From CAYRFQ01 sp964423615 (GTDB lineage Bacteria > Planctomycetota > Planctomycetia > Gemmatales > Gemmataceae): a stretch of 64,000 nt of DNA. The notes below the pieces were generated by a model, which saw only the letters and a program-made list of their open reading frames with translations, made no database searches and was not told the DNA's origin. The stretch lies in contig CAYRFQ010000006.1 in NCBI GenBank assembly GCA_964423615.1, positions 62,001 through 126,000 of the forward strand, written 5' to 3'. A program made the translations under genes and the position numbers. This document shows positions 35,208 through 45,015 of the stretch, piece after piece. Within the stretch, counting starts at the first letter, position 1; every line of letters starts with the position of its first letter.

Positions 35208-35717
35208 CTATGCGGAGGAATCTGGTGAATCTGGGACAGTCACAGGGTTATATTGTTCTTTGTAGGTATCCAGAATTTCGTCCGGATTCAAGTTGAAGAT
35301 GGCTTTTCCGGAGGTGATCCATTTTCCTCGGTGGAACACGAACAAGGCGGTCGCATTCCTCAGATTTCCGACAGCCGGAAGCCCTTCCATGTCGCTCCCC
35401 TCGACTGCCTCGAACGAAATCGTGATTCCTGCAAAGGCGACAAGTTGTTGGGTCTTTCGATCACGAGCCAATTCGACAACATTGGTCGTCCATTCGATGT
35501 TTTTCCAACGCAGTCCACGCGGCTTGCCACTTTGAGACGCTGCCGAGAAAAAGAGTTCTTGCAGGTGTGATTGTTGTTGAAAGAACAACGTACGAGCCTT
35601 TCTTGCTTCGGCCCGCAAGTATGCAAACACAATCGGTGGAAGGCCGAAAAGCACAAAAGCCAGCACCGCAACGATCCCGACGCCCCACCAAAGCCACATC
35701 ATATTCTGCCTTTCCAT
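35208..35717 (-). CDS. Hypothetical membrane-anchored protein
   Basis: A 169-residue protein with one N-terminal helix (WGVGIVAVLAFVLFGLPPIVFAYL). The following domain of about 120 residues includes GKPRGLRWKNIEWTTNVVEL, TQQLVAFAGITISFEAVE and ATALFVFHRGKWITSGKAIF; the pattern is beta-rich and compact, with no catalytic motif recognised. A CGGAGAG site precedes the ATG. It is convergent with the fasciclin gene. The function is unknown. Confidence 0.7.
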   Translation of the reverse strand: MERQNMMWLWWGVGIVAVLAFVLFGLPPIVFAYLRAEARKARTLFFQQQSHLQELFFSAASQSGKPRGLRWKNIEWTTNVVELARDRKTQQLVAFAGITISFEAVEGSDMEGLPAVGNLRNATALFVFHRGKWITSGKAIFNLNPDEILDTYKEQYNPVTVPDSPDSSA

Positions 35718-35820
35718 GACTCTCCGCGTCCACGAAACACCTATGCCCTATCTTACGAGATCCGAGAGCGGGAGGCTTGGGGACAGGTGAGTTGAGAGGG
35801 CGTTGATCGAAATCTGTTGG

Positions 35821-36306
35821 CTATTTCTGACTTTCCAATGACGTTGGGACGAGGACTCCCGACGGTTGCCGAGACTGCGGAGCGGTGTGACCTAACCTCT
35901 GGATTGGTGTTGGACCTGGGAGGATTTCGGGAAGTGGAGGTTGGGGGCCGGAAGAAAATCCAGCCATACCGTTCATAGGAATGGCTGGCTCGCCTTCTGT
36001 CTTTGGCCGCACATAACGAGGAGCGAATTGCGCGTAGAATGGCTTTTCCTTGTAGGCTCGCAGAACATAGAAATTCGGAACGCAGTAATGCAGGCGGCTG
36101 TAGCAACATGTCCGTTTCGGTCCACACGACTGGCAAGCTGTGGCTTTCCCACAGGCAGAATAGCGGTGTTGAAGTCCCAGGAGTTTTCCACGGAAGTCCA
36201 AACTCTTGAAGAAGCCTAACCGAGGTGTTTGGGCGAATGTCACCTGAGGAGCTGCGACCCATAGGATTCCCACAAACAATGCAATCCGGCCGATGTGGTG
36301 CTTCAT
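35821..36306 (-). CDS. Hypothetical exported Cys-rich protein
   Basis: A 161-residue protein from the ATG at 36306 (GGAG site; 36321 is an alternative). Signal peptide HIGRIALFVGILWVAAPQVTFA. The mature part has a cysteine-rich stretch (CGKATACQSCGPKRTCCYSRLHYC), a pattern found in small planctomycete surface proteins, and a Pro-rich tail (GPQPPLPEILPGPTPIQ). No domain is recognised. The gap to the previous gene is about 100 bases. Confidence 0.65.
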   Translation of the reverse strand: MKHHIGRIALFVGILWVAAPQVTFAQTPRLGFFKSLDFRGKLLGLQHRYSACGKATACQSCGPKRTCCYSRLHYCVPNFYVLRAYKEKPFYAQFAPRYVRPKTEGEPAIPMNGMAGFSSGPQPPLPEILPGPTPIQRLGHTAPQSRQPSGVLVPTSLESQK

Positions 36307-36646
36307 GATCGAAAGCTCCATTTAGGATTTCTAAGGAATGAGTGCAGCTTGAGACTGAAGGAACGTAGGCCAGTTTTTTGGGCGGTCGGATGAATCCGCT
36401 TCGTGTCATTCGTTGAGAGTTCACTGGAGCTTTTCTAACCCCTACAAACCCGGCGGCTGTTTATCTGACTTTCCAAAACTTGTTCGGCGCTCTAATCTCA
36501 ACACCCGGAAGCGGACCTCGCAAAATTCTTGTTTCTCCTTTTTTCTATCTGTCCTTTATTTCCCGCAACTTGGAATAAACGAATGTAATCGGGATTCTTT
36601 GAATCTACTTTCTCTGCGAAATCCCTACACTCTGGCCAACTTGCCT
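36307..36646. other. Intergenic, nothing recognised
   Basis: About 340 bases between two minus-strand genes; it must contain the promoter of the Cys-rich protein. No hairpin or repeat was seen. Confidence 0.4.
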
Positions 36647-37654
36647 TTAGTCCGCGACTTGACCTCGTATCCGGACGGTCAAGACACTGGCCGATGGTTG
36701 ACTCAAGATGATTTGGACCGACGTTTGGAAACCACCCGATCGGACCCGTTTGGGATCGAAAGTAACTTTGACCACTGCGGTCGTTTTGCTCTTTGCGTTC
36801 CATTTGCACTGGACGGCTGGATGGTGAGTCAAAACGTCTTTGATCACGACCTGTTGATCCGAGTTGGGAGAACGAACAACGAGGAGTTTGGTAGGGTTCG
36901 TCTTGTCTCGTTTCAACGTCACATAGAGTCTCTTGGGAGCGACAGTCGCGCGTCCTGATCCTTTGACGATCGTGACGGGGACTTTCAGTTCGCGATATTC
37001 GACGTCATCGGTGTAGAGCACCAAGTATTCTCGGTGCGTCCCGTCGGGCAAGGCTTGTGTCACGTCCAACTCCACAGGCGTTAACCACCGACCGTTCTCT
37101 TTCGTTCGTTCCTTCTTCCGAACGCGTAGGTGCGGGGAGGTAGCGTCGACGGCAACGACTGTGAGCGGGGTTTTTCGGCGGTCGTATACCTTGAACGTCT
37201 GTTGAAACGTACTCCGAACTCGCATGGCGACCTTTGCCGGTTGCACAGAGACTTCGGTTTCCAAAGTCGTTCGAAGTTCGATATACGTTTGCTTGACTTT
37301 TTTTCCGTCTCGGTAGCTGATGTAGGCCACCCATCGCTTTTCACCCGCAGCGGAACTGAGGGTCTCGACCTGGAAGTCGATCGTACCTCCTTCGCCTGGG
37401 GCGTAGACACGTTTGGCCAGTTTTGGAATGACGCATTTGCAAGCCGTCCGGGTGTCCAGAATTTCGATCGTTTCCCGTCCAGTGTTCCGGAACTGGAATG
37501 TCCTGGAAAGGATCGGACCAGTCTTGACCTTTCCGGTCTGAATCACTTTCTGGGCAAAAACGAGATCGGCTTTGGCGGTGCCGGGTGGCACCGCAGCCAG
37601 GACGAGAATTCCAATGAGCAAGCTGGACCCCAGCCGAGTATTGTCTGATCGCAT
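36647..37654 (-). CDS. Exported DUF1573-containing protein (second copy)
   Basis: From the ATG at 37654 (GAGAGG site) a signal peptide (SSLLIGILVLAAVPPGTAKA) leads into a DUF1573-type domain: TGPILSRTFQFRNTGRETIE, then TRTACKCVIPKLAKRVYAPG. The CKC cysteines correspond to the SCGC pair of the copy at 9237. Two further Ig-like segments follow, ending in TVRIRGQVAD. The two copies share architecture but little sequence. The role is unknown. It is divergent from the 769-residue protein at 37924. Confidence 0.82.
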   Translation of the reverse strand: MRSDNTRLGSSLLIGILVLAAVPPGTAKADLVFAQKVIQTGKVKTGPILSRTFQFRNTGRETIEILDTRTACKCVIPKLAKRVYAPGEGGTIDFQVETLSSAAGEKRWVAYISYRDGKKVKQTYIELRTTLETEVSVQPAKVAMRVRSTFQQTFKVYDRRKTPLTVVAVDATSPHLRVRKKERTKENGRWLTPVELDVTQALPDGTHREYLVLYTDDVEYRELKVPVTIVKGSGRATVAPKRLYVTLKRDKTNPTKLLVVRSPNSDQQVVIKDVLTHHPAVQCKWNAKSKTTAVVKVTFDPKRVRSGGFQTSVQIILSQPSASVLTVRIRGQVAD

Positions 37655-37923
37655 CGTTTCTGTGCCTCTCCAGAACTTTTTCAAGAAAGTTTCCGCGACT
37701 TGTACGAAACCGAGCGTTTCTTGCCACTAATAGGGGTAGATGCCGAAAAACGCCATTTGGTGCAATGGTGATTGGAACAAGCGTGGCTCTGGATTTCGAA
37801 ATGTTAGGTACCACCGACGATCGAAAAGGCAGTGGCTTCACTTACCGAGGGAAGCCCCCTGCTCAGTCGGGCACTTGATGGCCCTCGTTCCTCCAATACG
37901 TCGATTTCTGTGAGGATGACACA

Positions 37924-40233
37924 ATGCGTTTGACCCTGCGGACTCTGCTCGCCTACCTCGACGACACGCTCGAACCGGACCTGGTCAAGGCCATCGGGCA
38001 GAAAGTCGCCGACAGCGATACGGCCCAAGAATTGATCGCGCAAATTAAACAAGTGACCCGCCGCCGTCGCTTAACGACGCCTCCGGAAGAGGGGCCAGGA
38101 AGCGAACTCGAACCGAACACCATAGCCGAATACCTCGACAACGAACTATCGGAAGACCAAGTGGCCCGTGTGGAACAAGTGTGTCTCCGCTCGGATGTTC
38201 ATCTCGCCGAAGTCGCTGCGACTCACCAGATTTTGACGATTGTGTTGGGTGAGCCCATTCTCATCCCGCCCACTTCCAAGGATCGGATGCACAAACTCGT
38301 CACGGGCATCGAGTCAAACTCCAGCCGCAAAGCCACTTCGGAAAGAGTCCAGGAGCATCCGCCCACTCCGACCGCTGCCAAGTCTGATGTGGACGAATCG
38401 TTGCGTATGGGCGTTCCTCAAATCAACCGGCAAACGCCAACGAGCCAGGTGTTGATCGTCGTCGGTGGAGCCATCGCGGCTGTCGCCATTTTGGCGTTCG
38501 CCATCTTCCAGGCCTTGCAAGGCCCAGCGAATCCGAGGACTGCCGAAGGAACGAAAGACAAGGACCAACAAGAACAACTCGAAAACGTCAACAAGACCGA
38601 TCCTGGCGAGAACAACAAGGACCAAGGGAAGGGCAAGCAAGAAAACGGGACGCCCAACGGTGGTGATCCCAAAGGAAATAACAAAGGCTCGCCGAAGGAC
38701 ACAACCGGGAACAACATTCCCGGCAAGACCAAGAAAAATACCGGCAAGGAGCCCAAGACCAATCCCACCAAGGGAAAAGGGACAACCACAAAGGGACCGG
38801 GAAATGGCAAGACGCCCCCACCAGAAGACAAAACGCCCAAGCTCTCTGTACCCCCGATCGGTCCGGTCGGTGTGCATGTGGGAAACTACGTCAGCAGTGA
38901 GCTCGGATTGCTTTTCCAACAAGGTGCGAACCAGAATTGGCAATTGATTGCCGGCGGCCGGAACAAGGTCGTCTCCGGAATGAAACTCGTGAGCTTTCCA
39001 GGGTTCCAAAGCACGGTTGTCGTGGCTCCAGGACTGAGGCTGAACTTGTGGGGAGCCATTCCCGAAGCTCCTCCGCATGCGGGCTTCTTGCGCGAGAGTG
39101 TGGTGACGCTCCACAAAACCGAACGACCGCTCGACCTGACGATTGCAAGGGGACGGGTGTTCATCAAGTGTACCCAAAAGGGTGAAACACCGATTCGCAT
39201 TCGATTTCAGAACCCTACAGAGCCATTGACCGAAATATGGGACGTCACGTTGAAGGCGACGGATCCGAAGACCAAAACCGTCAGCTTACTGGTTGAGAAA
39301 TGGGGGCAATTCAGTCAAGAAGATCGGTTCTACCCGGACAAAAGCGACATCAGGCGTCGGGGTCCCGAGTCTTATGTCAACCTCATCGTCCTCAAGGGCA
39401 AAGCGGATGTCTTGGCGTACGACATTACCGCTGGGAAAGAACCTCCCCAGCTCACGGGAAAGGCTCTCGCCTTCAGTCAGAAATGCCCTCCTGGTAAGGC
39501 CCTCCTGTTTTTGTGTATAGATTGGGGTACCATCGAGACCTACACTCGCACAGAGATGCCTGAAGGTGCTAGCGAGCAGCCTTCTCCGCCTTCAGGTCTC
39601 GATAAAGGGGACTTGATGAAGTATATGCAAACGCAAAAGGCCATTGCCAAGGCCCAAGCCACCTTCCGAAAGGAACTTGGTGGCGACTTGAATGTGGGTC
39701 TCTTGAATATGGTCAAGTCCAATTCTCCGCGAGGAGTCTCGGTTTTGGCGATTCGAAGCTATGCCGCGATGGACGACGTCGGGAGTCTTGTTGACGAGTT
39801 GGACAAGGAAGAAAAGAACTTCCCAGGAGTTCGAAAGTCTGCAATCGAAACGGCCAAACTGTGGATGGCTCAGGGGAAAAATTTCGAGTACCAACTTTAT
39901 GATGCCTTGAAACAAGATTATAAGGAATCCGATGCCCAGTTGATCATGGAATACCTCCACTCGTACTCAGCCCAAGACGCCATCAAGCCCGAGATTTATC
40001 AAAGCCTGGCGGCTCACTTGGATCATCCTAAACGGGTGGTTCGTGAACTGGCGGCGTATCACCTCTACTACGGTTTGCAGGTCCATTTCCAGGACAAAGG
40101 CATCGACGTCGCGGCCACGGTTCCCTACAGCGTGGAAGCGCCTCCGGTCAAACGGCAGGAAAGCCAAAAGAAGTGGATGAAACTCATTGCGGACGGAAAG
40201 ATCCCGCCGACGTCTAGTGCTTCGGGGCAGTAA
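37924..40233 (+). CDS. Planctomycete anti-sigma-like / FecR-like transmembrane protein
   Basis: A 769-residue protein, GAGGATGA site upstream. Residues 1-120 contain two helical units (LLAYLDDTLEPDLVKAIGQK and IAEYLDNELSEDQVARVEQV) typical of planctomycete anti-sigma-like N-termini, without zinc ligands. One transmembrane helix (VLIVVGGAIAAVAILAFAIF) at about 177-196 is followed by a ~110-residue Lys/Gly/Asn/Pro linker. The outer part has a beta-rich FecR-like stretch (LDLTIARGRVFIKC) and a C-terminal HEAT-like helical region. A role in envelope sensing is inferred; no sigma factor lies beside it. Confidence 0.75.
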   Translation: MRLTLRTLLAYLDDTLEPDLVKAIGQKVADSDTAQELIAQIKQVTRRRRLTTPPEEGPGSELEPNTIAEYLDNELSEDQVARVEQVCLRSDVHLAEVAATHQILTIVLGEPILIPPTSKDRMHKLVTGIESNSSRKATSERVQEHPPTPTAAKSDVDESLRMGVPQINRQTPTSQVLIVVGGAIAAVAILAFAIFQALQGPANPRTAEGTKDKDQQEQLENVNKTDPGENNKDQGKGKQENGTPNGGDPKGNNKGSPKDTTGNNIPGKTKKNTGKEPKTNPTKGKGTTTKGPGNGKTPPPEDKTPKLSVPPIGPVGVHVGNYVSSELGLLFQQGANQNWQLIAGGRNKVVSGMKLVSFPGFQSTVVVAPGLRLNLWGAIPEAPPHAGFLRESVVTLHKTERPLDLTIARGRVFIKCTQKGETPIRIRFQNPTEPLTEIWDVTLKATDPKTKTVSLLVEKWGQFSQEDRFYPDKSDIRRRGPESYVNLIVLKGKADVLAYDITAGKEPPQLTGKALAFSQKCPPGKALLFLCIDWGTIETYTRTEMPEGASEQPSPPSGLDKGDLMKYMQTQKAIAKAQATFRKELGGDLNVGLLNMVKSNSPRGVSVLAIRSYAAMDDVGSLVDELDKEEKNFPGVRKSAIETAKLWMAQGKNFEYQLYDALKQDYKESDAQLIMEYLHSYSAQDAIKPEIYQSLAAHLDHPKRVVRELAAYHLYYGLQVHFQDKGIDVAATVPYSVEAPPVKRQESQKKWMKLIADGKIPPTSSASGQ

Positions 40234-40270
40234 CGGAACGGTTTGACGGTCCACGTCGTTCGGATTTGGC

Positions 40271-40295
40271 AGGTGGGCGTTGGCCCACCTTTTTT
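40271..40295 (+). terminator. Rho-independent terminator
   Basis: AGGTGGGC-GTTG-GCCCACCT followed by six T residues, between the convergent genes ending at 40233 and 40314. A textbook hairpin for the plus-strand gene. Confidence 0.92.
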
Positions 40296-40313
40296 CTTCG
40301 GACTTGGTTTCCG

Positions 40314-42179
40314 TCAATCGTTTTGCGGGTGAAATTGGACCGCCCTTGAACCAAGCCTCGCCAGGAACCTGGTTCTCTGGCGGGGAGTCAATTCGCGAAT
40401 GAAGCGATTCCTGGCCGCACTAATCCACCGGATCGGCCGCCGCCGATAATCGGTGACGACCCGGACAAGGACCGGTCCGGGATGGCGCAAAGCACCGCGA
40501 ATCCGAGCTTCCATTCCCTCATTTCCCAAAATTTCTTGATACGCCACGCCGAATCCTTGTGCCAGGGAACGGTAATTCATCCGAGCGAGGATCGTAGCCG
40601 TCGTGCGCATGTAGGCCGATTGTTGGAGCAATTGCATGTAGTTGTAGGCCTGGTCGTCGAGAATGAAAAACTTCACCGGCAAGCCTTCCCGCCCCGCCGT
40701 TGAGATCTCTGTGGCAGTCATCAAGAAGCATCCGTCTCCGGTGATCGTGAGGACTTGAGAGTGAGGGTGGACTTTTTGGGCACCGATCGCAGCGGGGATC
40801 GACCACCCCATGGCTTGGTTGTCGGTGGGATTGAAAAATGTTCGTGGGTGATAGGTGTGGAACGTTTCGGTCGCCCAGTATTGCGAACACGTCACATCCA
40901 CGAAGGCCAGTGCCTGCTGGCAAGCAATCCGGCGAAGCGTCATCAAAAAGTGCATCGGATCGGCACCGCACCGGGCGTATTGCCGTGAATTGATTCGACA
41001 TTCGAGTTGTTTTTGCAGCCGGATTTGGCCTTGGAGACGTTGGTTTTCGGGGCGACGCAAACAATTCGCTTGAGCCAACGCGTGCTGCAAGAACGCTCCC
41101 GCATCGCTGTGGACGCACGCGTCCGTTCGCATGATTCTTCCAAGGTTCTGCCGATTCGCATCGACGTGAATGAGACGACGCGACTGTGGAATCGAATAGA
41201 ATCCGGTCGATACCTCGGAGTATTTGACCCCGATGGCCAACACAGTGTCGATGCCTCGGAATACACGCTCGGCCGTCCTGGTACCTTGTGGCCCGTACCC
41301 CCATCCGACAGAAAGCGGATGATTCTCGGGCATGGCGCCTTTACCCGAGATGCTCGTTGCGACCGGGGCTTGCATCAGTTCGGCCAGCTGGACGAGGGCG
41401 GGAGAGTGATTCATGCACCCCAGGCCTGCATAGATGCCCACCTTATGATTTCGGTTGGCGAGCAGGGCCAAGGCCCGACCACACGCTTGTTCGTCGAAAG
41501 GAACTGCGAGAGGTGGCAACGGTCCGGAGTTGTACCTGTGGGCCTCGATGAGCAAATTGTACGGCACGACGACGCCAACCGGCCCTGGTTCGCCGGCACA
41601 GGCTAGCCGGAATGCTTCTCGCACGGCTTGGGGGATATGTTCGGCTCGTTGTATCTGAAACACGTGTTTGGTCACGGGCCGCAGGAGATTGGCCTGGGGG
41701 AGGGCATGCACTTGAAAAGGTCGATGGTGTTCTCCGTTGGCAACGTCTCCGACGATGCAAACCATTGGCACGCTGTCGAGCAACGCTTCTCCGATTCCCG
41801 TCAGGGAGTTGGTTAAGCCTGGACCGGGGACCACGCAGATGACGCCTGGCTTTCCTTTGCTGCGGGCGTAGCCGTCGGCCATGCAAGCCGCGGAGAATTC
41901 GTGGGTGACGAGCAAGTAGGGTAGATGGTTGCTCTTCATCGTGTCCCAAAGTTCGTTTTGTTGAGCCCCTGGGATTCCGTACACGCACTCAGTCCCTTCG
42001 ACCTTGAGGGTCTCGACGAGGGCATGGGCACCGGTCATTCGACCAACGACCCATCCTGGCCGATGGTGGAGGCCATTCAGAATTATTGGCGGTCCGCCCT
42101 GGGAATGCGCCGCCACACTGGCGGCGACTCCAGTCGCCGCCGCCGTTTTGAGAACTTCGCGTCGTGAAGGTGATGGCAT
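40314..42179 (-). CDS. Tat-exported thiamine-diphosphate enzyme (acetolactate synthase-like)
   Basis: A 621-residue protein from the ATG at 42179 (AGAGGTCAAGG before it). The N-terminus MPSPSRREVLKTAAATGVAA is a twin-arginine signal (S-R-R-x-V-L-K). It then follows the ThDP enzyme plan: GIPGAQQNELWD, THEFSAACMADGYARSKGKP (activating Glu), a central FAD/nucleotide-like domain near 190-330, and the ThDP-binding block TITGDGCFLM, about 25 residues later DDQAYNYM where most relatives have NN. It resembles acetolactate synthase/benzoylformate decarboxylase families. Since Tat exports folded cofactor enzymes, it may act in the periplasm. The reaction is unknown. Confidence 0.82.
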   Translation of the reverse strand: MPSPSRREVLKTAAATGVAASVAAHSQGGPPIILNGLHHRPGWVVGRMTGAHALVETLKVEGTECVYGIPGAQQNELWDTMKSNHLPYLLVTHEFSAACMADGYARSKGKPGVICVVPGPGLTNSLTGIGEALLDSVPMVCIVGDVANGEHHRPFQVHALPQANLLRPVTKHVFQIQRAEHIPQAVREAFRLACAGEPGPVGVVVPYNLLIEAHRYNSGPLPPLAVPFDEQACGRALALLANRNHKVGIYAGLGCMNHSPALVQLAELMQAPVATSISGKGAMPENHPLSVGWGYGPQGTRTAERVFRGIDTVLAIGVKYSEVSTGFYSIPQSRRLIHVDANRQNLGRIMRTDACVHSDAGAFLQHALAQANCLRRPENQRLQGQIRLQKQLECRINSRQYARCGADPMHFLMTLRRIACQQALAFVDVTCSQYWATETFHTYHPRTFFNPTDNQAMGWSIPAAIGAQKVHPHSQVLTITGDGCFLMTATEISTAGREGLPVKFFILDDQAYNYMQLLQQSAYMRTTATILARMNYRSLAQGFGVAYQEILGNEGMEARIRGALRHPGPVLVRVVTDYRRRPIRWISAARNRFIRELTPRQRTRFLARLGSRAVQFHPQND

Positions 42180-42547
42180 CCTTGACCTCTTGTATCCAAT
42201 CACATGATGCTGGAGAACTTGCACCGCCTACTACATCGATCGGACAAAAGAGAGGAAAAAGTGAATGGAAAGTTGAGAGACAAAAGACGAAGGTTGAGAG
42301 AGTTGAGAGTTTGGGAAAAGAACGATCTCAGAGAAACGTGGAGCCTTGGGACGCTTTCGTTCGAATGGTGTTGCCCAAGGCGGTGTTGGATTTGGCCTTC
42401 GGTTAAGAAATAGGATCTCTTGTCTCTCAACATGATTGATCGTCGATTTTCCAAGCCTCAACGGTGCGGTCGGTGGTGACTCTCGCCAAGTCATGCAGCG
42501 ACCTCTTCTTTTGGGTGTGGAAAATCAGCGACTCACCGTTCTGGGAA
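42180..42547. other. Intergenic, nothing recognised
   Basis: About 370 bases between two minus-strand genes, purine-rich near 42240-42330. No gene, hairpin or repeat was seen. Confidence 0.4.
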
Positions 42548-43321
42548 TCAATCCCCGGCTTTCTTGCCATCTTCCTGCTTCTCAGTATTCTCTGGGAGCA
42601 ATCGGATGGACTCTATGATCACATCATCAACTGGCACGTTTTGGTATGCTTGTTTGGTTGTTGTTGGGACTTCTTTAATGGCATCCACGACTTTCATCCC
42701 GTCAATCACCCGACCGAAAACCGCATAGCCAGCACTGCCCGGTCGGGGGTCGAGCCCTTTAGCGTTGTCGACGACGTTGATGAAAAATTGGTCTGTTGCG
42801 GAATCGGGATCGTTAGTGCGAGCCATCGCAAGAGTGCCGCGTTTGTTCGACAGTCCGTTAAAAGCCTCATTTTTAATGGGCCCTCTGGGGGAGAACTTTT
42901 TTTGCATTCCTGGAAGGAAGCCTCCACCCTGGATCATGAAGCCGTTAATCACGCGATGGAAAATGGTGCCGTCGTAGTGCTTGTCTTTGACATACGCCAA
43001 GAAGTTGCTAACGGAGATTGGGGCTTGACTTCGAAATAATTCGACCTTGATCGTCCCTTTGCTTGTCTTGATCTCCACGGTGGGGTTGGTTGGGTCGATT
43101 GGAGTGCTTTCCCGCAGGTAAGTGTTGACTGCCATGAAGACGATGAAACCCACGAACAAGACGATAGCGCCAATCGTGATGTATCTCGCTGACTTGTCTG
43201 ACGGAGGATCAGCAGGAGCGTTCTTGGAGTTGTTGGTTGTGCTCGAATTGGATTTCTTCGGCATCCCTTTTTTGATTCCGGTCGAATTCTTTTTCTTTTT
43301 GGATTGAATCTTGTCTGACAT
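42548..43321 (-). CDS. Membrane-anchored cyclophilin-type peptidyl-prolyl isomerase
   Basis: A 257-residue protein, GGAGACAGAG site. A basic N-terminal tail rich in Ser/Asn/Lys, one transmembrane helix (ITIGAIVLFVGFIVFMAVNTYL, about 48-69), then a compact cyclophilin domain: TSKGTIKVELF, FHRVINGFMIQGGGF, RGTLAMARTNDPDSATDQFF and GYAVFGRVIDGMKVVD. It speeds cis-trans proline isomerisation of exported proteins. The central part is nearly identical at the DNA level to the adjacent gene at 43409, so the pair arose by tandem duplication. Confidence 0.93.
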   Translation of the reverse strand: MSDKIQSKKKKNSTGIKKGMPKKSNSSTTNNSKNAPADPPSDKSARYITIGAIVLFVGFIVFMAVNTYLRESTPIDPTNPTVEIKTSKGTIKVELFRSQAPISVSNFLAYVKDKHYDGTIFHRVINGFMIQGGGFLPGMQKKFSPRGPIKNEAFNGLSNKRGTLAMARTNDPDSATDQFFINVVDNAKGLDPRPGSAGYAVFGRVIDGMKVVDAIKEVPTTTKQAYQNVPVDDVIIESIRLLPENTEKQEDGKKAGD

Positions 43322-43408
43322 CTTCTCTGTCTCCGGTACACGATAAACCAGGAGGCCAAAGACTGGATTTGGCCCCTGGGGATTCTGCTCTCGGTGTTGG
43401 CCGAATTA

Positions 43409-43990
43409 CTACTTCAGGACTCGAACGGACTTGATGACCACGGGCTTCTCGGGCACGTTTTGGTATGCTTGTTTGGTTGTTGTTGGGACTTCTTTAATGG
43501 CATCCACAACTTTCATTCCGTCAATCACCCGACCGAAAACCGCATAGCCAGCACTGCCCGGTCGAGGATCGAGCCCTCGGCTGTTGTCGACGACGTTGAT
43601 GAAAAATTGGTCTGTTGCGGAATCGGGATTGTTGGTTCGGGCCATAGCAATGGTTCCACGTTTGTTCGAGAGTCCGTTGGCGGCCTCATTTTTGATAGGC
43701 TTTCGTGTGGATGCCTTTCTTCGCATTCCCGGCTTGAAGCCGCCTCCCTGGATCATGAAGCCGTTGATGACTCGGTGGAAGATGAGTCCGTCGTAGTGTT
43801 TGTCTTTGACATACGCCAAGAAGTTCTTGACTGTGATCGGGGCTTTCTTCGGAAACATTTCGATCTTGATTGTTCCGTAGTTCGTTTTCATCACGACGAC
43901 AGGGTTTTTCGTCTTCTTAGCGCCTTGTCCAAAGACCGAAGCTGTACAAAACAGAGCTGTAAAAAGAACAATGCCGGTAAGCCGCAACAT
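43409..43990 (-). CDS. Exported cyclophilin-type peptidyl-prolyl isomerase
   Basis: From the ATG at 43990 (AAAGGAG site) a signal peptide (LRLTGIVLFTALFCTASVFG) leads to 193 residues of cyclophilin: MKTNYGTIKIEMFPKKAP, FHRVINGFMIQGGGF, RGTIAMARTNNPDSATDQFF. It is a soluble periplasmic paralogue of the membrane-anchored gene 88 bases downstream. Stretches of more than 100 bases are almost unchanged between the two, including silent sites. Confidence 0.93.
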   Translation of the reverse strand: MLRLTGIVLFTALFCTASVFGQGAKKTKNPVVVMKTNYGTIKIEMFPKKAPITVKNFLAYVKDKHYDGLIFHRVINGFMIQGGGFKPGMRRKASTRKPIKNEAANGLSNKRGTIAMARTNNPDSATDQFFINVVDNSRGLDPRPGSAGYAVFGRVIDGMKVVDAIKEVPTTTKQAYQNVPEKPVVIKSVRVLK

Positions 43991-44526
43991 GGAGCACTCC
44001 TTTGGTTGACGTATGGCGTCGATGGAGAAGTTAGACACGAACAGAAAGAGCGGACGCTTCCTTCGCGTTCCGATTCCTACTGTTGTAGCAGATGAGATCG
44101 ATGCGGGAAGAAAATTTGACAAAAACGGATGGGTCAACGGTCAGCCAAAGTGCGTAGATTGGCTCCATTTGCGGAATGAGGCTTACGATCGAGTGTCCCG
44201 GAGATCGAGAGATGCTCAGGAACGAGGAATCATTGTAGGAGGTGGCCTGGAGAGAGAATTTTCTGTCAGACGTGAACTGTCTTACCTTTTTAGCTTGCTC
44301 GTCCAACTAAAATGAATCGAGAACGAGTGACTGCCGAGCGAATCACTCGGCACAACTCGGTTGATTGAGAACTGCGCGGGCAATGAACCATGGTAGTAAA
44401 GACACTCAGTGTGGCGCCCGCTTGTTTTAGGGCTGGCTAAAGTACACGGAGTGTGTCTGTTATTTTAACCACGCAGCTCAATAACACATCATTTCCCCCT
44501 CATTTGGCTTTTCTGAGGAAATACTG
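43991..44526. other. Divergent intergenic region
   Basis: About 535 bases. The only structure seen is a perfect 7-bp hairpin TGCCGAG-CGAATCA-CTCGGCA at 44332-44352, of unknown role. No gene is supported. Confidence 0.45.
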
Positions 44527-45015
44527 ATGAAGTTTGCATTCCTTGTTTGCACCCTTGTTACTTTTTGGAGTCTGTTCGCGAATGAACCGTTCGTCTCGGG
44601 ACAGACTGCGGAATTGAAACTGTCGAAGTTCGAGAATGAGGTGCTCAGGCTCACGAACGAAGCTCGCAAGAAGAAGAATCTCCCTCCGTTCAAAGTCAAC
44701 AAGTCGCTCACAATAGCCGCGCGAGCCCATTCTGCCAATATGGCCAAACAACGAAAACTCGCACACAAACTCGACGGCAAGGGGCCGGACGCCCGGGTGT
44801 TGAAAGCGGGCTATAACTATATGGTCGTCGGTGAGAACATTTCTCAAGGGACATACACCCCCAAACAACTCTTGGATGGCTGGATGAAATCGAAGTTCCA
44901 CCGCAGTAACATCTTGGACAAAGAGTTCACGGAAGTTGGATTGGGGCGTGCGAAATCCAAGGCAGGGGTTTATTACTACGCACAAGTATTCGCGTGCCCA
45001 TTGCGTCTTCGTTGA
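44527..45015 (+). CDS. Exported CAP/SCP-domain protein
   Basis: A 162-residue protein with a signal peptide (to about residue 25) and a GAGGAAA site. The CAP (CRISP/PR-1) fold is visible: EVLRLTNEARKKKNLPPFK, AARAHSANMAKQRKLAH, VVGENISQG and KSKFHRSNILDKEFTEVGLG, then YYAQVFA. Bacterial CAP proteins are extracellular; their function is mostly unknown. It stands alone. Confidence 0.93.
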   Translation: MKFAFLVCTLVTFWSLFANEPFVSGQTAELKLSKFENEVLRLTNEARKKKNLPPFKVNKSLTIAARAHSANMAKQRKLAHKLDGKGPDARVLKAGYNYMVVGENISQGTYTPKQLLDGWMKSKFHRSNILDKEFTEVGLGRAKSKAGVYYYAQVFACPLRLR

